Assembly: GCA_022432975.1 (NCBI GenBank)
Contig: CM039508.1
Coordinates: forward strand, 16,790,609 to 16,854,608
DNA: 64,000 nt
Source of the DNA: Begonia masoniana
Lineage: Eukaryota > Streptophyta > Magnoliopsida > Cucurbitales > Begoniaceae
Direction: 5' to 3'
Part shown: piece after piece, positions 29,927 to 42,297 of the stretch
Numbering within the stretch: the stretch's first letter is position 1
Layout of the letters: every line of letters begins with the position of its first letter
The notes under the pieces: generated by a model
What the model was told of the DNA's origin: nothing
The model's database searches: none
Seen by the model: the letters and a program-made list of their open reading frames with translations, nothing else
Program-made: the position numbers and the translations under genes

Positions 29927-30588
29927 ACCTTTAATACCACAGAATTTAACTCCCCGGTGAATTTCTGCTTCAGTCCATGAATAAATTTGAACACTTTATC
30001 CTCGTCTTTGTGAGCAAAATGTCCAGCAAACCTGGACAGAGATTCAAATTGCCTACTGTACTCAGCCACTGACCCTGTCTGCTTCAAGTTCAGGAATTCC
30101 AACTTCTTTGCTGTCTGGACTGTGCTGCTGAAATACTTCTCGTAGAAAATGTCCTTGAATTGTGACCAGGACATTGCCAAAACATCTGTGGTGGTCTCCA
30201 TTGTCTCTCACCAGAGTTGAGCTTCACCAGCTAAATGAAAGGTTGCCAATGTGACCTTGTCTCCTTCTCCGATGTTGGCACACCTAAACATACTTTCAAT
30301 CTTCCTAAGCCATCCATCAGCAATTACTGGATCAGATGACTGTCCATCGAACGTGGGTGGTCTTAGTCTCCGGAATCTATCTCCAGAATGTTCATTGCTA
30401 GAACCTGAGTTGGCACTTCCTTGCACCCGTCGGTTCAACAGTACTCCCAGTTGGTCAGACTGTTGGCGCACTAAGTCAGTTTGCTGACGCACTAAATCTG
30501 TCAGCTGCCTAATCACACTAGGCTCCTCTTCACCCCTCACATTTGGCATTTCTCTAGGCACTCTAGGTCTCCCTGGGCGTCTGGCCAT
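29923..30588 (-). pseudogene. Element 2 gag N-terminal part
   Basis: Starts MARRPGRPRVPREMPN at 30588, 156 bp inside the LTR boundary. It contains a premature TGA at 30208-30210 right after EAQLW (Trp to stop), then continues in frame with WSQFKDIFYEKYF and [18 protein letters not shown]. It loses the frame near 29960, where one C is missing after GLK. The next gag segment is at 28157-29926. Confidence 0.9.
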
Positions 30589-30728
30589 TGTACTAAATTC
30601 CTGCACAGGGTTATTTATACTCTTAATTATCTATGAACTAAGGGTAACATAAACACTTACAGTTGTTGAAGTACTTCCATGCAACGATCGGCACTGATGA
30701 GTAATCTTTTCAACGGTTTAACTGAATG

Positions 30729-30740
30729 TCTCTGATACCA
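30729..30740 (-). other. Primer binding site, element 2
   Basis: Minus-strand TGGTATCAGAGA, three bases from the LTR terminus at 30744. Matches the initiator Met tRNA. Confidence 0.9.
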
Positions 30741-30743
30741 TAC

Positions 30744-32909
30744 TGTAACGCCCCGAGTTCTCTGAACCCGGTTCGTCACTCTTAAACCCGAATATTACAA
30801 AAAAAAAAACTTGGACCAAATTTAAAACTTTCTTCGGAGTTCAAATTTTAACGTTTGATAAAACATGAACACTTGCAGCGGAAATCGTTTAAACAAAAAT
30901 AAAATTAAACAAAACCTATGTTAAAATAATCGTTGGGAATGTTAAGAAACAATCGGTTAAGAAGCAAAGATTTAACTCGTGAAAATACTTTAAAAGTTGC
31001 AAAAGTCAAACTCATCGTCCGCTGAACAAAGTCAACGAAAAGGGGAAGGCTATTTGAAGACTTCCTCCGGTCGCTAAACAACAACACATAAAATTTGTCA
31101 TCCGGTCCGTCTAGCGAAAGACATCCACCGGTCACTAAACGACAACACATAAGATTTGTCATCCGGTCAGTCTAACGAAAGACATCCACCGGTCACTAAA
31201 CGACAAAACATAAGATTTGTCATCCGGTCAGTCTAGCGAAAGACATCCACCGGTCACTAAACGACAAAACATAAGATTTGTCATCCGGTCAGTCTAACGA
31301 AAGACATCCACCGGTCACTAAACAGCAAAATTCCTATTTCATCACCCAATAGGAATAAAACTACATCTTTCGGTAGAGTTAAAACCACATTTCATCTACT
31401 CCTTGTCATACAAACACGACTCTAAACACAGAAAGAATTTTACTCACTTCACTGAAACCATTCAAAACATTTCAAACCATTACAATACTGAAATCCAGTG
31501 AATACCAACATTCGAGACTCAACTGAATACTATTATCAGAAAATCTCAAGAACGTACCAAAGTATTAAAAATCACTACTGTCATAAAAACTCAACATACT
31601 TAATTTGAAACATTGTCAATTTAAACCTTCACGCCAACTGACACCAGTTAAACTGTCCCATCAGATGCCAGTTCGATGCCTGGTTGCACTCCTCCAACCT
31701 GCCTAGTTCTCAACCAACTCAGAGAATTCACCTGTGGTATCCTCAACACCTACATCACAAAACTCATCTATTAGCCTAATGCTAAGTAAGTAAAGCGGTA
31801 ATAAAATGAAAATGCTGAAACACAAATTCCTAATATGCAATTTATACTTTCTCATCTCGGTTATTCATGTATCGATTCTGTTCAGATCCCCCTATGAAAT
31901 TGGGAGCTGGATCAACTCTCCCAAAGTATAAATATCCACTGACTCATTAAGGGGCGGATTATTTCCCTTAATAGTAAATCTATTTCTCATACTGCTCAGA
32001 TCACCTTGTGAAATTGGGAGCTGGATCAACTCTCACAAAGTATAAATATCCACTGACTCATTAAGGGGCGGATTATTTCCCTTAACAATAAATTTATTTC
32101 TCATACTGCTCAGATCCCCCTGTGAAATTGGGAGCTGGATCAACTCTCCCAAAGTAAAAATATCCACTGTCTCATTAAGGGGCGGATTAATTCCCTTAAC
32201 AGTAAAACTGATTCACATAGCTGTTTCAATATGTTCAATCCTTACCACGCCAACATGCATTCAAATTCATTTTCGTATACTTTTAAAACATGATGCATGA
32301 CATACCAACACATTCCAGCAAACAAACCCTAATGTTTTGTGATGTAGGCCCGAAGGCACAAGCAAACTTTACTTACCTGGATTCCTGGTGGGTACTCGGT
32401 TAAGAGTTGCTTCGGAAATGCTCACCTAGAACTACAAACAGAGCATTAAACCAATCCTTACTAATCCTAACTCTAAAGCACTCATAAAACCTAAGTGGAC
32501 CGTTAGGAGTTCTATTCACTGAGCCTTCCCAAATTTTACACTAGGCCCGAATCTACACTCATTCACAGCATTCACAGAATTACACACACATTTCACTCTC
32601 TTCGCTATCTACTTGCTATAATACTAAGGAAATGAATGGAAAACTTACCTAGTTCGAGGGATGGAGTTTGGAGGGGAAAATTGCCTGGAGCTCCGATGAG
32701 TCTGAGCTGAAAACCGAGAAAGGAAAATAAGGGAATAGTGGCGGCTAAACCTCATTAAACCCTTCCTTAAATACTTTATCCACAATAAATTGTAATTACC
32801 ATTATGTCCTTACTCATACTTATTAACCTAATCTTTAAATCACCTGATATCATTTATAAAACATTCACCAAAATAAAAGTAAACCGGTTAATGGAAACTA
32901 GGTATTACA
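30744..32909 (-). mobile_element. Element 2: 5' LTR (2166 bp)
   Basis: Termini TGTAACGCCCCGAG and AGGTATTACA; same repeat content as 23905-26068, with scattered single-base differences. The outer flank begins CAAAC and lies inside an older LTR that ends at 33096. Confidence 0.93.
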
Positions 32910-33096
32910 CAAACTATACACGACTTAAGTTCTCCAATTTGAATATCTGAACACAAATTAATTAACCACTTAATTTAATTAAATTTATTCACTTTATTTT
33001 TCTCTCAAATTCCTCTTCCAAAATTTCACTCTAATTTTACTACTTAACATAACATATCTAAGGTTACGCACGTTGTAAGAATTTTCCGGGTGTTAC
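32910..33096 (-). mobile_element. Element 3: remnant of 3' LTR
   Basis: AT-rich sequence ending CCGGGTGTTACA, directly followed by a minus-strand PPT (GGAGGGTGGAC). Element 2 inserted into this LTR, and the rest is not found on the other side. Confidence 0.75.
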
Positions 33097-33784
33097 AGTC
33101 CACCCTCCTTACAAAAATTTTGTCCTCAAAATTTGCGTACTCTAGGTATTCCCCAACCTACCTTCTAACTTGAATACTCATAAACACTTATCACTTAGAC
33201 ATCACTTAGACCATTACATCTTATCAACTTAGTTCTCAACTCTAGCTTTTCCTCAGGCTAAGTTTATCTAATTCTTCCTCATCTTACACTACTAATTACT
33301 TAAGGTTCAGACCTCAAAGTCTAACCTTCCCCTTTCTATAGTATACGGCTTTTAATAGTATACGACTTATAATTTCTTCCAAAGTTTCTTAACACTACTA
33401 CAAATATTTTCCTAATTCTCTTCACAATACGTCACCTAACTTATTTGAACTCTCAATGTATTCCCAATCACGTAACATAAAAATTCAATCAATAAACTTC
33501 TTATTCTAAATCCTTAAGTCTCCACTTCCCTTCTATCTTACTATCGCTCACTACCTAAATATGCACCCGAAGTCTTAACTAAGTTTTCATTCACTCCAAT
33601 TTGTCAATTCTCTATGACTCTAAGTTGGGTCATTCTAAACTATACATTCCAACGCTCAAGAATCTCAACAATTATTGTTTTCAAAATTTGCATACCTTAG
33701 TGATTCTTCCAGTTTATCATTCCAACTCTATCCTCTTGCTATGTGGGTTTTCATGACGACTCTTAACTATGCTACGATTCGACA
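33097..33784 (-). mobile_element. Element 3: internal region, left part, non-coding
   Basis: The minus strand starts with the tail typical of these elements (AAATTTTGAGGACAAAATTTT, then PPT). The remainder is pyrimidine-rich on plus and has no recognisable polyprotein or long open frame. It is interrupted at 33785 by a solo LTR. Confidence 0.65.
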
Positions 33785-34034
33785 TGTAACACCCCTAAAA
33801 CTGTACCCGTTTTTTTTCCGAATATATTTTTTTTTTCTAATAAATTTAATTAAACTTTAAGTGGAAGCTAAACCGAAATCGAAACCAGAATCGAAATCGG
33901 AATTGAAATCTAACCTTTAAAACAATTTAAATAAAACTTTTAAAACAATTAAATTAAATCAATTAAAACTAATAAAACATAATAAAACATTGGGAGGGCA
34001 AAACCGTCCCTGCTGACAAAAAGAGAGGCAGCGA

Positions 34035-34150
34035 CCGATCTCTGCGAATTGCAGAGATCGATCGCTGCATGCTATATGCACTGCAGGGATCGATCTCTGC
34101 AATTTGCAGAGATCGATCGCTGCACTCTATATACATTGCAGCGATCCTTT
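34035..34150. repeat. GCAGAGATCGATC palindromic units in the solo LTR
   Basis: Repeated GATCTCTGC / GCAGAGATCGATCGCTGC in both orientations gives overlapping inverted repeats. Related CCGATCGATCG palindromes occur in the LTR at 53792-55121. Confidence 0.8.
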
Positions 34151-34196
34151 CCTTTTTTTTTTTCTCCTCTGTTCTGTTTTACTTTCCCACTAAGTA

Positions 34197-34280
34197 CTCT
34201 CTGGAATCTGAACTTCCAGAGAGCACAACGGCCCTTTTATTTTCATCCCATATGCTCTCTGGAATTCGATTCCAGAGAGC
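34197..34280. repeat. Two CTCTCTGGAA hairpins in the solo LTR
   Basis: First hairpin: CTCTCTGGAA, 7-nt loop, TTCCAGAGAG (34197-34223). Second: GCTCTCTGGAAT, TCG loop, ATTCCAGAGAGC (34254-34280), a perfect 12-bp stem. A related hairpin is present in another LTR at 54316-54341. Confidence 0.88.
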
Positions 34281-34984
34281 AACACTTCATCAAATAACAA
34301 TCTGAAAATCAACTTCTATATCTATTCATCGACTACTAATTACGCAATTCAGACTTACAATAACACGATACTCTAATTGCGATAAGACTTCTAAAAACGA
34401 ACGGCGTGGATAGCTCTAAAACTCGAGCATATCCGTACCGAACCTAAACAGTACAAATACAGTTTACTAAATCATTTAAGACACTATACACCAAACAGTT
34501 CCAGAATTTTCAAAAACAATTTAAACATCCTAAAATATCTATACATATCCTATCAATTATCCCAAAACGTTCCCAAAACCCTCAAAACTCTATACATACT
34601 TCCCACGGGTCGGTTACGCCTAGACTGCGCCAGCACACCACCGCAGCCATCATCCGTCAACTGAGCTATGCCTCAGGCGGAGGAACGTCGTCCTCACCTG
34701 GTATCTCGTAGTCTATGTCACCTACACCATACATAAACACACTATGAGATAAATCTCAGTAAGCCCTAGTAAATGCGATGCATGCTGTGCTGTGAGTTCG
34801 ATAAATCATGCTTTATTTTATCTTTCTATGCAATGCTCTGTAGGTGTCACCGAGATCCTATACCCTCTAACCAGAGAGAGCTCATCCAGCGGGCGGACTA
34901 CTCTTTCCAGCTAGAGGAGGGGGGTACACGCTTACAATCCGTACAGCCGTGCCTGAGCCCCACCTCGCGTGACCTGTATCTGTA

Positions 34985-35085
34985 TGCCTTTCGGCCTGTA
35001 AGCCTTTCGGCCGGTGTACTGTAAGCCTTTCGGCCGTGAACTGTAAGCCTTTCGGCCGTGCACTGTAAGCCTTTCGGCCGATGCT
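34985..35085. repeat. GTAAGCCTTTCGGCC tandem units (about 5)
   Basis: Five copies of a ~20-25-bp unit built around GCCTTTCGGC inside the solo LTR. The core can form a 3-bp GCC/GGC mini-stem. Confidence 0.85.
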
Positions 35086-36248
35086 ATGCTTTACGTTATC
35101 TTTAAAACTCTGTGCGGAAATTCGTTTTCATGCTTTTCTTTAAAACCAAGTGATGCGTGAACAGTTCAATATCATACAATAAACAAGCAACACATAGACC
35201 ATCGGGACTTTAAAAACGTAAACTATAAACTCCTAAGACCTAGCTACCCAAACCGAGCAAAACTAACTAAAGGCATCTCCAAAACGCCTCGAGACGACAC
35301 GATGTACGGTGTAGGCCGATTTGGCCAAAGAAACTCACGAGAACTTACCTCGCGTCCAAAGCAGCTTAAACCCGTCCACGAGCACTGTTTACCTAAGCAA
35401 TTTACAAGGATTTACGTTAAACGAGTTTATTCAAAATCTCGAAATTTCGTAAATTCTAACATTTTTTCCTACATCGATTAGATTCGTCCAAATACGTCCA
35501 ACACGTTCAATATTTACTTAATCATTGACAACCTATCGATTACGAGCCCTAGATCTCGTTTTTAATCGAAAACCTAAACGAACCTAAACGTTTAAAACTT
35601 TACGAAACTCGGATTTCAATGTTCCAAAACTATAGAGACTTACCGAGAACGTCGATTGGAGGAGAACACGTGAAGAAAACGAGACGAACGAAAGGAAAAT
35701 CGGAGGTCGGAGCCGTGAAATCGTCGGCGGCCAGAGAGGGTTTGCGAGAGAAAAAGAGAAACAGAGAGAAAATAGTTCTGGAATTCGAAGAGGAGAAATG
35801 AAATGAAATAAAAGAATTTTGATTGATTTATAATATTGAATTTGCTAATTACCAAATTGCCCTTATTTGGTTTTTATATTGATTTCGTCCTTCGGTTCGT
35901 TAATCGTCTCGCCATTCGACCTCTCCAAACGTCCTTACTTCACCAATAAGTCTAACTTATTATTTGGGACTTAATAAAACTGTCCGTTCACAATTCGGAC
36001 CTCATTTACTATTTTTGCAAGAACGTCTTTTTCATTACGAAAAGCTTAATTGTTCGGAATATAGCGTTTGATCTCCGAAAATTCCCGTAAATTTCTTAAA
36101 ATTCTTATTATTCGTTAGGATCGTAATGACGCTTTCTTTTTGTGAAACGGACCTGGTTTGACATATTTACCAAAAATACCACTATATAATAAAATAACAA
36201 TATAATATATTAAATCCGAAATCCGTACAAGCCGGATATTACACGACA

Positions 36249-37887
36249 CATCTATCGAGTGTCCTTAACACTTCTCCGATAATGATCAGTCCTACATCTC
36301 CAACATCTCCAACATCTCCAAGTTTTCAATTTCACCAAATGTTCATTTAATCTAATATTCAACAAATACTTAGCTAACTACCTCAATACCGTAACCCCAA
36401 AAACTTGATAATTAACCTACTTACCCTAAATCCTCAAAGTTTAACGCTCTTCGACTCACCTAACTCCCGGGGTGCTATGCTAAACCTCGACTACTCTATG
36501 GTCTTAGTTGCCTATCAAGAAATAACAAGTTCCTATGTCTTCCAAGTCTTACATTTCCTCAACTTACTTATTTCACGATACTCTCTTGACCTTTAGGTTG
36601 CACTGTCAACTTCAACTATGCTAAGGTCTCCACTCTAGTTTTCTCTAGAACTAAATTCACCTATCACGTATTGCTTCTTTGAGATTAACTCATCTCTTCA
36701 TTTGCCTCTTTTCTAAGTCCCTTCCAAAATTCATAATGCCTGCTAATAACTCATCTATCTGCATTGCAACAATTTAAATTTTCTTGCCTAATAGCATTTT
36801 GAATTCCAACTTACATCCTATGCTTAACTAGCTAGGTCACCAAATACCAAAACCTCCAACTTTTTAACTTCATAGTCTCTCTACACACTCAAACACTTTT
36901 TGAAGTTAATTTTCGTCCCTTTCATTCGAACTCATAGGACTCAGATTCTAACCTTCCGCTGAGTTTACTCATAAAATCTATGTGTGGACCTTTCTTTTCT
37001 TCTTATCCGTTCTCTCTCTACGTTCTTCAGCTTTACACAAAATACTACGTCCTTAATAACTAATCTCATTACTTACCTCTTCCTAAGTCCATCCAAAACC
37101 TAGAACGTAACTTTCATCTCCTATCCTCCATTTTCGAATAACTTAGCGACACAAAACTAAGCTAGTTTCCCTCTCAACGGATTGAAACTTTTAGTCACAC
37201 TCTACCGAACACTCAAAGTCTAAACCTATTGCCTAACCTCCTTTCCAAATTCTCACTCGGGATTCTCTCCAAATTTTATTAACTACTTGATTCTCTTTTA
37301 CTCTTCAACTAGGTTTTAATATCTATCCTGAGTACAAATGTTTCCTAAAAAGCCTCTCTACAATGCCATATCACCATAATTAAAAAGGCTAGGAGTATGT
37401 AGGTCTCTATTCCCACCTTTGAGTTTTGGCTCCTAGGTCGAATAACACCAATAACCAGTCAACCCTTAATGTTCCTCCAATATGCCAAGCATAATCTTTT
37501 CACTTATGTTTGCTACCTAGGATTTCATTTCTATCTAAGGATACAAAAATCCTAGGTTATCAATCTTACATTCTCATCCTGAGATTCTCTAATCTCTCTA
37601 TGCTCCATTCTACTTCTATCTATCCTACAGATGTTACCTTGTCTGTTTCACTTTTCAATTAAATTCATAAATTCCTAGCTATTCGAACCATAGGTTCACT
37701 ACATCTATAAGTTGGTTAATGGAATCCACCGAAGTTGTCATGGTACATTCGTTCTAAGCCTGAACAAGATTAACAATCGAAACTCAGCTCTAAACAACTA
37801 AAAGAAAAGAATTACTTACAGTCGGTGAAGCACGTTGCATGGCGGCCGGCATTGTCGGGTAATCATTTGAACGACTCGACCATTTTT
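36249..37887 (-). mobile_element. Element 3: internal region, right part, non-coding
   Basis: Continuation of the interior after the solo LTR. The leader near the PBS (GCACGTTGCATGGCGGCCGG, then GTCGGGTAATCATTTGAACG) is a diverged copy of the element 1/2 leader. I find no recognisable gag or pol and no long frame. Total interior length is about 2.3 kb, so it is either heavily deleted or a non-autonomous type. Confidence 0.65.
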
Positions 37888-37899
37888 GCTCTGATACCA
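37888..37899 (-). other. Primer binding site, element 3
   Basis: Minus-strand TGGTATCAGAGC, the best match to the initiator Met tRNA complement in this half of the window. Confidence 0.88.
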
Positions 37900-37901
37900 T
37901 C

Positions 37902-38491
37902 TGTAACAGCCCCGAACCCGCCCTGGCTCGGAGCGCTACTTTGCTAACCAATCCCACGTTAAAACCTCATATCAAAATAAACCTAACACCCTAGGATTTA
38001 AAACTAATCTCCTGAACCTCTTTACGTCATACCTAGCTGCCTAGCTCTTCCCCTTGAATCCTCACCTAAAGCACCAACAAAACCCTAAAATCCCACACAA
38101 GCCATTCTAAATCTAATAACTAAGTCATTCCGCATCTCTTAGGCTAGTTCTGCTATGTGTAGTCAAAATCTCACAAACCAAACAGCTAGGTCCAACTAAC
38201 GATTAATTAGGGTCGGTTATATTAATGTCCAGAACAATCGATTCGAAATTCATTATAACAATCCAGGTTTTATAAAAGTTTCTATTACTACTATTGCCCT
38301 GTGGAGAAACCAACTCCAACACCAAGCTGAAAAACAGAGTGAACAACTAAACTGACAACTACATTGTCTAATCCATACCTCAGCGTAGAGTCTCCGAGAA
38401 TGGCACGGAACCGATCGTCGAAGGAAGGATTACTGGCAGGAGAGAGCGATGCTCGGGAGAGGAAATCGCTGAAGGCAAAGTGTCGGCTACA
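37902..38491 (-). mobile_element. Element 3: 5' LTR (partial, cut by gap)
   Basis: Begins TGTAACAGCCCCGAACCCG next to the PBS and runs into the gap. It is not obviously alignable to the element 1, 2 or solo LTR bodies. Short frames here are unsupported. Confidence 0.75.
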
Positions 38492-38591
38492 NNNNNNNNN
38501 NNNNNNNNNNNNNNNNNNNNNNNNNNNNNNNNNNNNNNNNNNNNNNNNNNNNNNNNNNNNNNNNNNNNNNNNNNNNNNNNNNNNNNNNNNN
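38492..38591. other. Assembly gap (100 N)
   Basis: One hundred N separate element 3 from a host-gene fragment. Confidence 1.
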
Positions 38592-39253
38592 TCAGAGGGG
38601 GTATTTACTTATAACATGTGTGTTCAAGATTTTTCAGTTTTCAATAAAATTTAGAACCCTTGAAGTTAAAGGTTTGCAAAAATGCATTCAAAAATGTCGA
38701 ACGAAGAAACTGACAGAGGTCGGACCACTGTCATATTCCGAAACTCCAGAAAGCGTCAATGTCGACTCTTTTTTTTTTTAAGAAACCCATTTTTCTTTCG
38801 GAACATAAACCACAGAAAGCCAAGATGTCATTCTTCAAGTACTATATTTGATATCGGATGACGCATTTACAAAGAAAAAAAAAATGAAATGAAGAGGAAA
38901 GGAAACGTAGTATATTCCACAGAAGAAAATGAACCTCCACAAATTCAAAGAGACACAAAAACAATAGCTAAACCTGGGCCCGAATCAGCATTCAGCCGCT
39001 TGTCATTGCTTTCTGAATTTTAATATTCGAAAAACAATAAACAACCAAACAGTTTATCCATCCCTCCTCATTCTGTAATTTCTACCAGAACCGAACCTAG
39101 AGCAGCAACAAAAATTTTAAAATCTAAGTATAGGGAGACCTTAATACGAAATGGAAATAACCTCAATACTTTCTTAGATTTCTGAAACTCAATGTACCCA
39201 TAAAAATAAGCATGCGCACTCATAATTTGCAGCAGGGAGCAGAATCAAACTAC
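38592..39253 (-). other. Intron 1 of the DUF789-like gene (partial)
   Basis: AT-rich sequence with no coding signal between the gap and the splice donor at 39253. It is presumed to be intron of the minus-strand gene; its acceptor and later exons would lie across the gap. Confidence 0.5.
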
Positions 39254-39565
39254 CTCGGAGAATTGAGCAGTAACTATCGGAGTGACGGATTCCATTAGCC
39301 GATCTAGATTAGTCAAGTTAGCATTTCTTGGTGGAGAAGACGAGCAAGCAGAATGAGGCCTCGACAATGTCGACTCGTCGGAGTCTGTCCGGTTCTCCAC
39401 CTCGCTCAAGTCAATTCGACTCTCTGCTTTCGACGGTTTCTGAAGCTGCCTCTGCAGCTGTTGCTGCTGCAACAACAACTGCTGTTGCCTTCTGACCGCC
39501 GGCGGACTATAGAACCTGTCCGACCCGCGAAGTCGAGAAACCGTATGACCACCGGAGTTTGACAT
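39254..39565 (-). CDS. First exon of a DUF789-like plant gene (partial)
   Basis: Encodes 104 residues from MSNSGGHTVSRLRG (start 39565; a Met four codons upstream is less likely). Features are GSDRFYSPPAVRR near residue 14, a Gln/Leu-rich run (about 25-40), a Ser-rich acidic stretch, and LTNLDRLMESVTPIVTAQ at the end. The combination of DRFYxPxxxRR and a xNLDRxxExxTPxVxAQ block resembles the N-terminus of plant DUF789 proteins, whose function is unknown. This is recognition from memory, not a search. The reading ends in GAG followed by GTAGTT, a good phase-0 splice donor; the remaining exons are beyond the gap. Codon use and lack of stops fit a live gene. Confidence 0.62.
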
Positions 39566-39998
39566 TATCATAAACAACCAGAAAAACTAAAGGATCAACA
39601 AAAACAAATTGAAACTCTAAAAGAGTGAACGGAAAAGGTCGAATCGGAAGTTTAATGAACTAGACTGATTGGGATTGACTGGGAGGGATTAATTCGTAGG
39701 GTTTTGAAAGGGTTTTAGGACGTAAGTCGATAGGATAAAGTGAAAAATCCATGAGAAGGCTGGTCATTCTTCAAATTGATTGAGATTAGGTGGGCGAAAA
39801 ACAGATATTCAAGCAAGAAAATACTACCCAAGGATACTATAAAGGCCCCTTCGTTACGCTCTGTACAAACCTCGTCAACTATTTATATTTAGGATTAAAA
39901 CCAATTTGAAACGCCAAATATGAGTTTAATGTGAAACACCTCCTAAACTAAAAATTCTAACAACTAAAACCTTAAACTATAAAAAATATAATAGTTCA
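39566..39998 (-). other. Upstream region of the DUF789-like gene
   Basis: 5' UTR and promoter side of the exon above. AT-rich, with no coding signal. No TATA box could be assigned with confidence. Confidence 0.35.
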
Positions 39999-40372
39999 AA
40001 ACCTGGCGGGTGCCCTTTCACTCCACGTTCTAAATTAATGTCGAGAACGGGGGGTCGATCACCCTCCGTTCTGTTCAGTGTTTACGTGACATTAGACGTA
40101 TTGGGTCGGGGGATTGATATGGGAGGCGGGACCCTCCGTCCAACGTGCACCGCACGTGATTGGAGAACGGGAGGTCTCCGCCCCCAACGGCCACTCGTTC
40201 CTGCCTCCCCATTTTAGAGGTATTCGGGAATGGGGGGTCACCACCCGAAACGACCCTCATTCCCTACCTCTCCATTTTAGAGGGTGTTCGGAACGGAAGT
40301 CACCACCTCGAAAAGACTCTTCATTGCTGGCCATATTTTTTGGTAAGATTGAGAACGGGGGATCGCCGCCCC
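39999..40372. repeat. Decayed ~63-bp tandem repeats
   Basis: Imperfect copies built from GAACGGGGGGTC(A/G)(C/T)C(A/G)CC...CCTC(C/T)CCATTTTAGAGG, best seen at 40160-40225 and 40226-40290. Period is about 63 bp, with four to six recognisable copies. Both strands have short open frames, which I do not call. The last copy is interrupted by the LTR of element 4. Confidence 0.6.
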
Positions 40373-40613
40373 TGTAACACCCGAGTTTTCGGGTTTCCGC
40401 TCCAAGGCTATTTTGGTAAATCAGTAAATTAGGTCCGTTTTGTGAACGGTGAGTTTTGTTAGAACTCTAAGATTAAATTGGAATATTTGGAGAAATAAGG
40501 AAATTGAAGAGAGACCGAATCGATAGATTAATTAAAGAAATAGTTTTAGTTTATTATAATCATAATAATTATTATTATTAATTTAATAAATAATAAAAAA
40601 AAAAAAGAAGTAA

Positions 40614-40647
40614 AACAACAGAATGGCCCGAAGGCCATTCTGTTGTT
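40614..40647. repeat. 15-bp perfect hairpin in element 4 5' LTR
   Basis: AACAACAGAATGGCC, loop CGAA, GGCCATTCTGTTGTT. It is preserved without mismatch in the 3' LTR at 46889-46922, just downstream of an A-rich tract. Confidence 0.92.
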
Positions 40648-41362
40648 CGAGCTCCAGCCCGACGCCGTGAGAGACGAGGGAGGAGGCGACGATCGACGAA
40701 CCACCGGCGTTTTCCGACTTTCGCCGACCAGACGGCGGCGACGTGAGGCTCCGACCGTCCTCCGCGCGCAACCCGACCGGTAAGGCTCGGTTTCCCCTGT
40801 TTTGGTTCGGTTTTTGGGTTTGTTCATGGCCGTGGGTGGCGAGCTCGATTGAGCTCCGATCTCCGGCCAATTTCGGTCACTTCCGGCGTGGGTTTGCCAA
40901 CCCTAGGGCCGGCTATTGATGCTTGGCCGCGGAATGCCCAATTTGGGCGAAATTCAGTGAAACCCGAAATTAGGGCTTAGGGTTTTCTTAAATGGAAACT
41001 TCGATTTAGGTTAGTTTATGTTAATTGGATGTTAGGAGGATAGATTGGTGAAGAAATTGATAGAATTTGATGAAAAATCAAAAAGGGGAATTTTGGGAAA
41101 AAGGGGCAGTTCGGGTTTTTGATAAATTGACCTAGCTCCGGTCATTTGTTTTAAAATTCGTTTTGGCAGATTAAAATAGGTTATTAGATGAGCACGTGGC
41201 CACTGGAATCGTTCGATTCCGACCACCGACGCAAAAGTTATGCACGTTTGAGTTTCGGGTCGGTTTTTGACCAAACCCAAATTAGTGGCTGTTTAATTAG
41301 TTTTAGTTAGAAATTGATGATATTATGCTTATTAGTGAATGCGCGGTTATTTAGTAGATTAA

Positions 41363-42297
<935 letters not shown>

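Larger units (their letters stand above)
33785..36243 (-). mobile_element. Solo LTR (2459 bp) with CGACA duplication
   Basis: Starts TGTAACACCCCT, ends GCCGGATATTACA, and is flanked on both sides by CGACA (33780-33784 and 36244-36248). There is no internal region, PBS or PPT, so it is the product of LTR-LTR recombination. It contains perfect hairpins (34197-34223, 34254-34280), GATCGATC palindromes at 34035-34150 and a short GCCTTTCGGCC tandem array. A 60-codon frame at 35619 is not supported as a gene. Confidence 0.93.

Noticed and set aside
35619..35855. Lys/Arg-rich 60-codon ORF and its antisense in the solo LTR
   Set aside because: Purine-rich LTR sequence without start context or homology that I recognise.
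40075..40432. Possible exon in the GGGGGTCACC repeats (frames of 61-90 codons on both strands)
   Set aside because: Imperfect 63-bp tandem repeats explain the open frames; frames break between copies.
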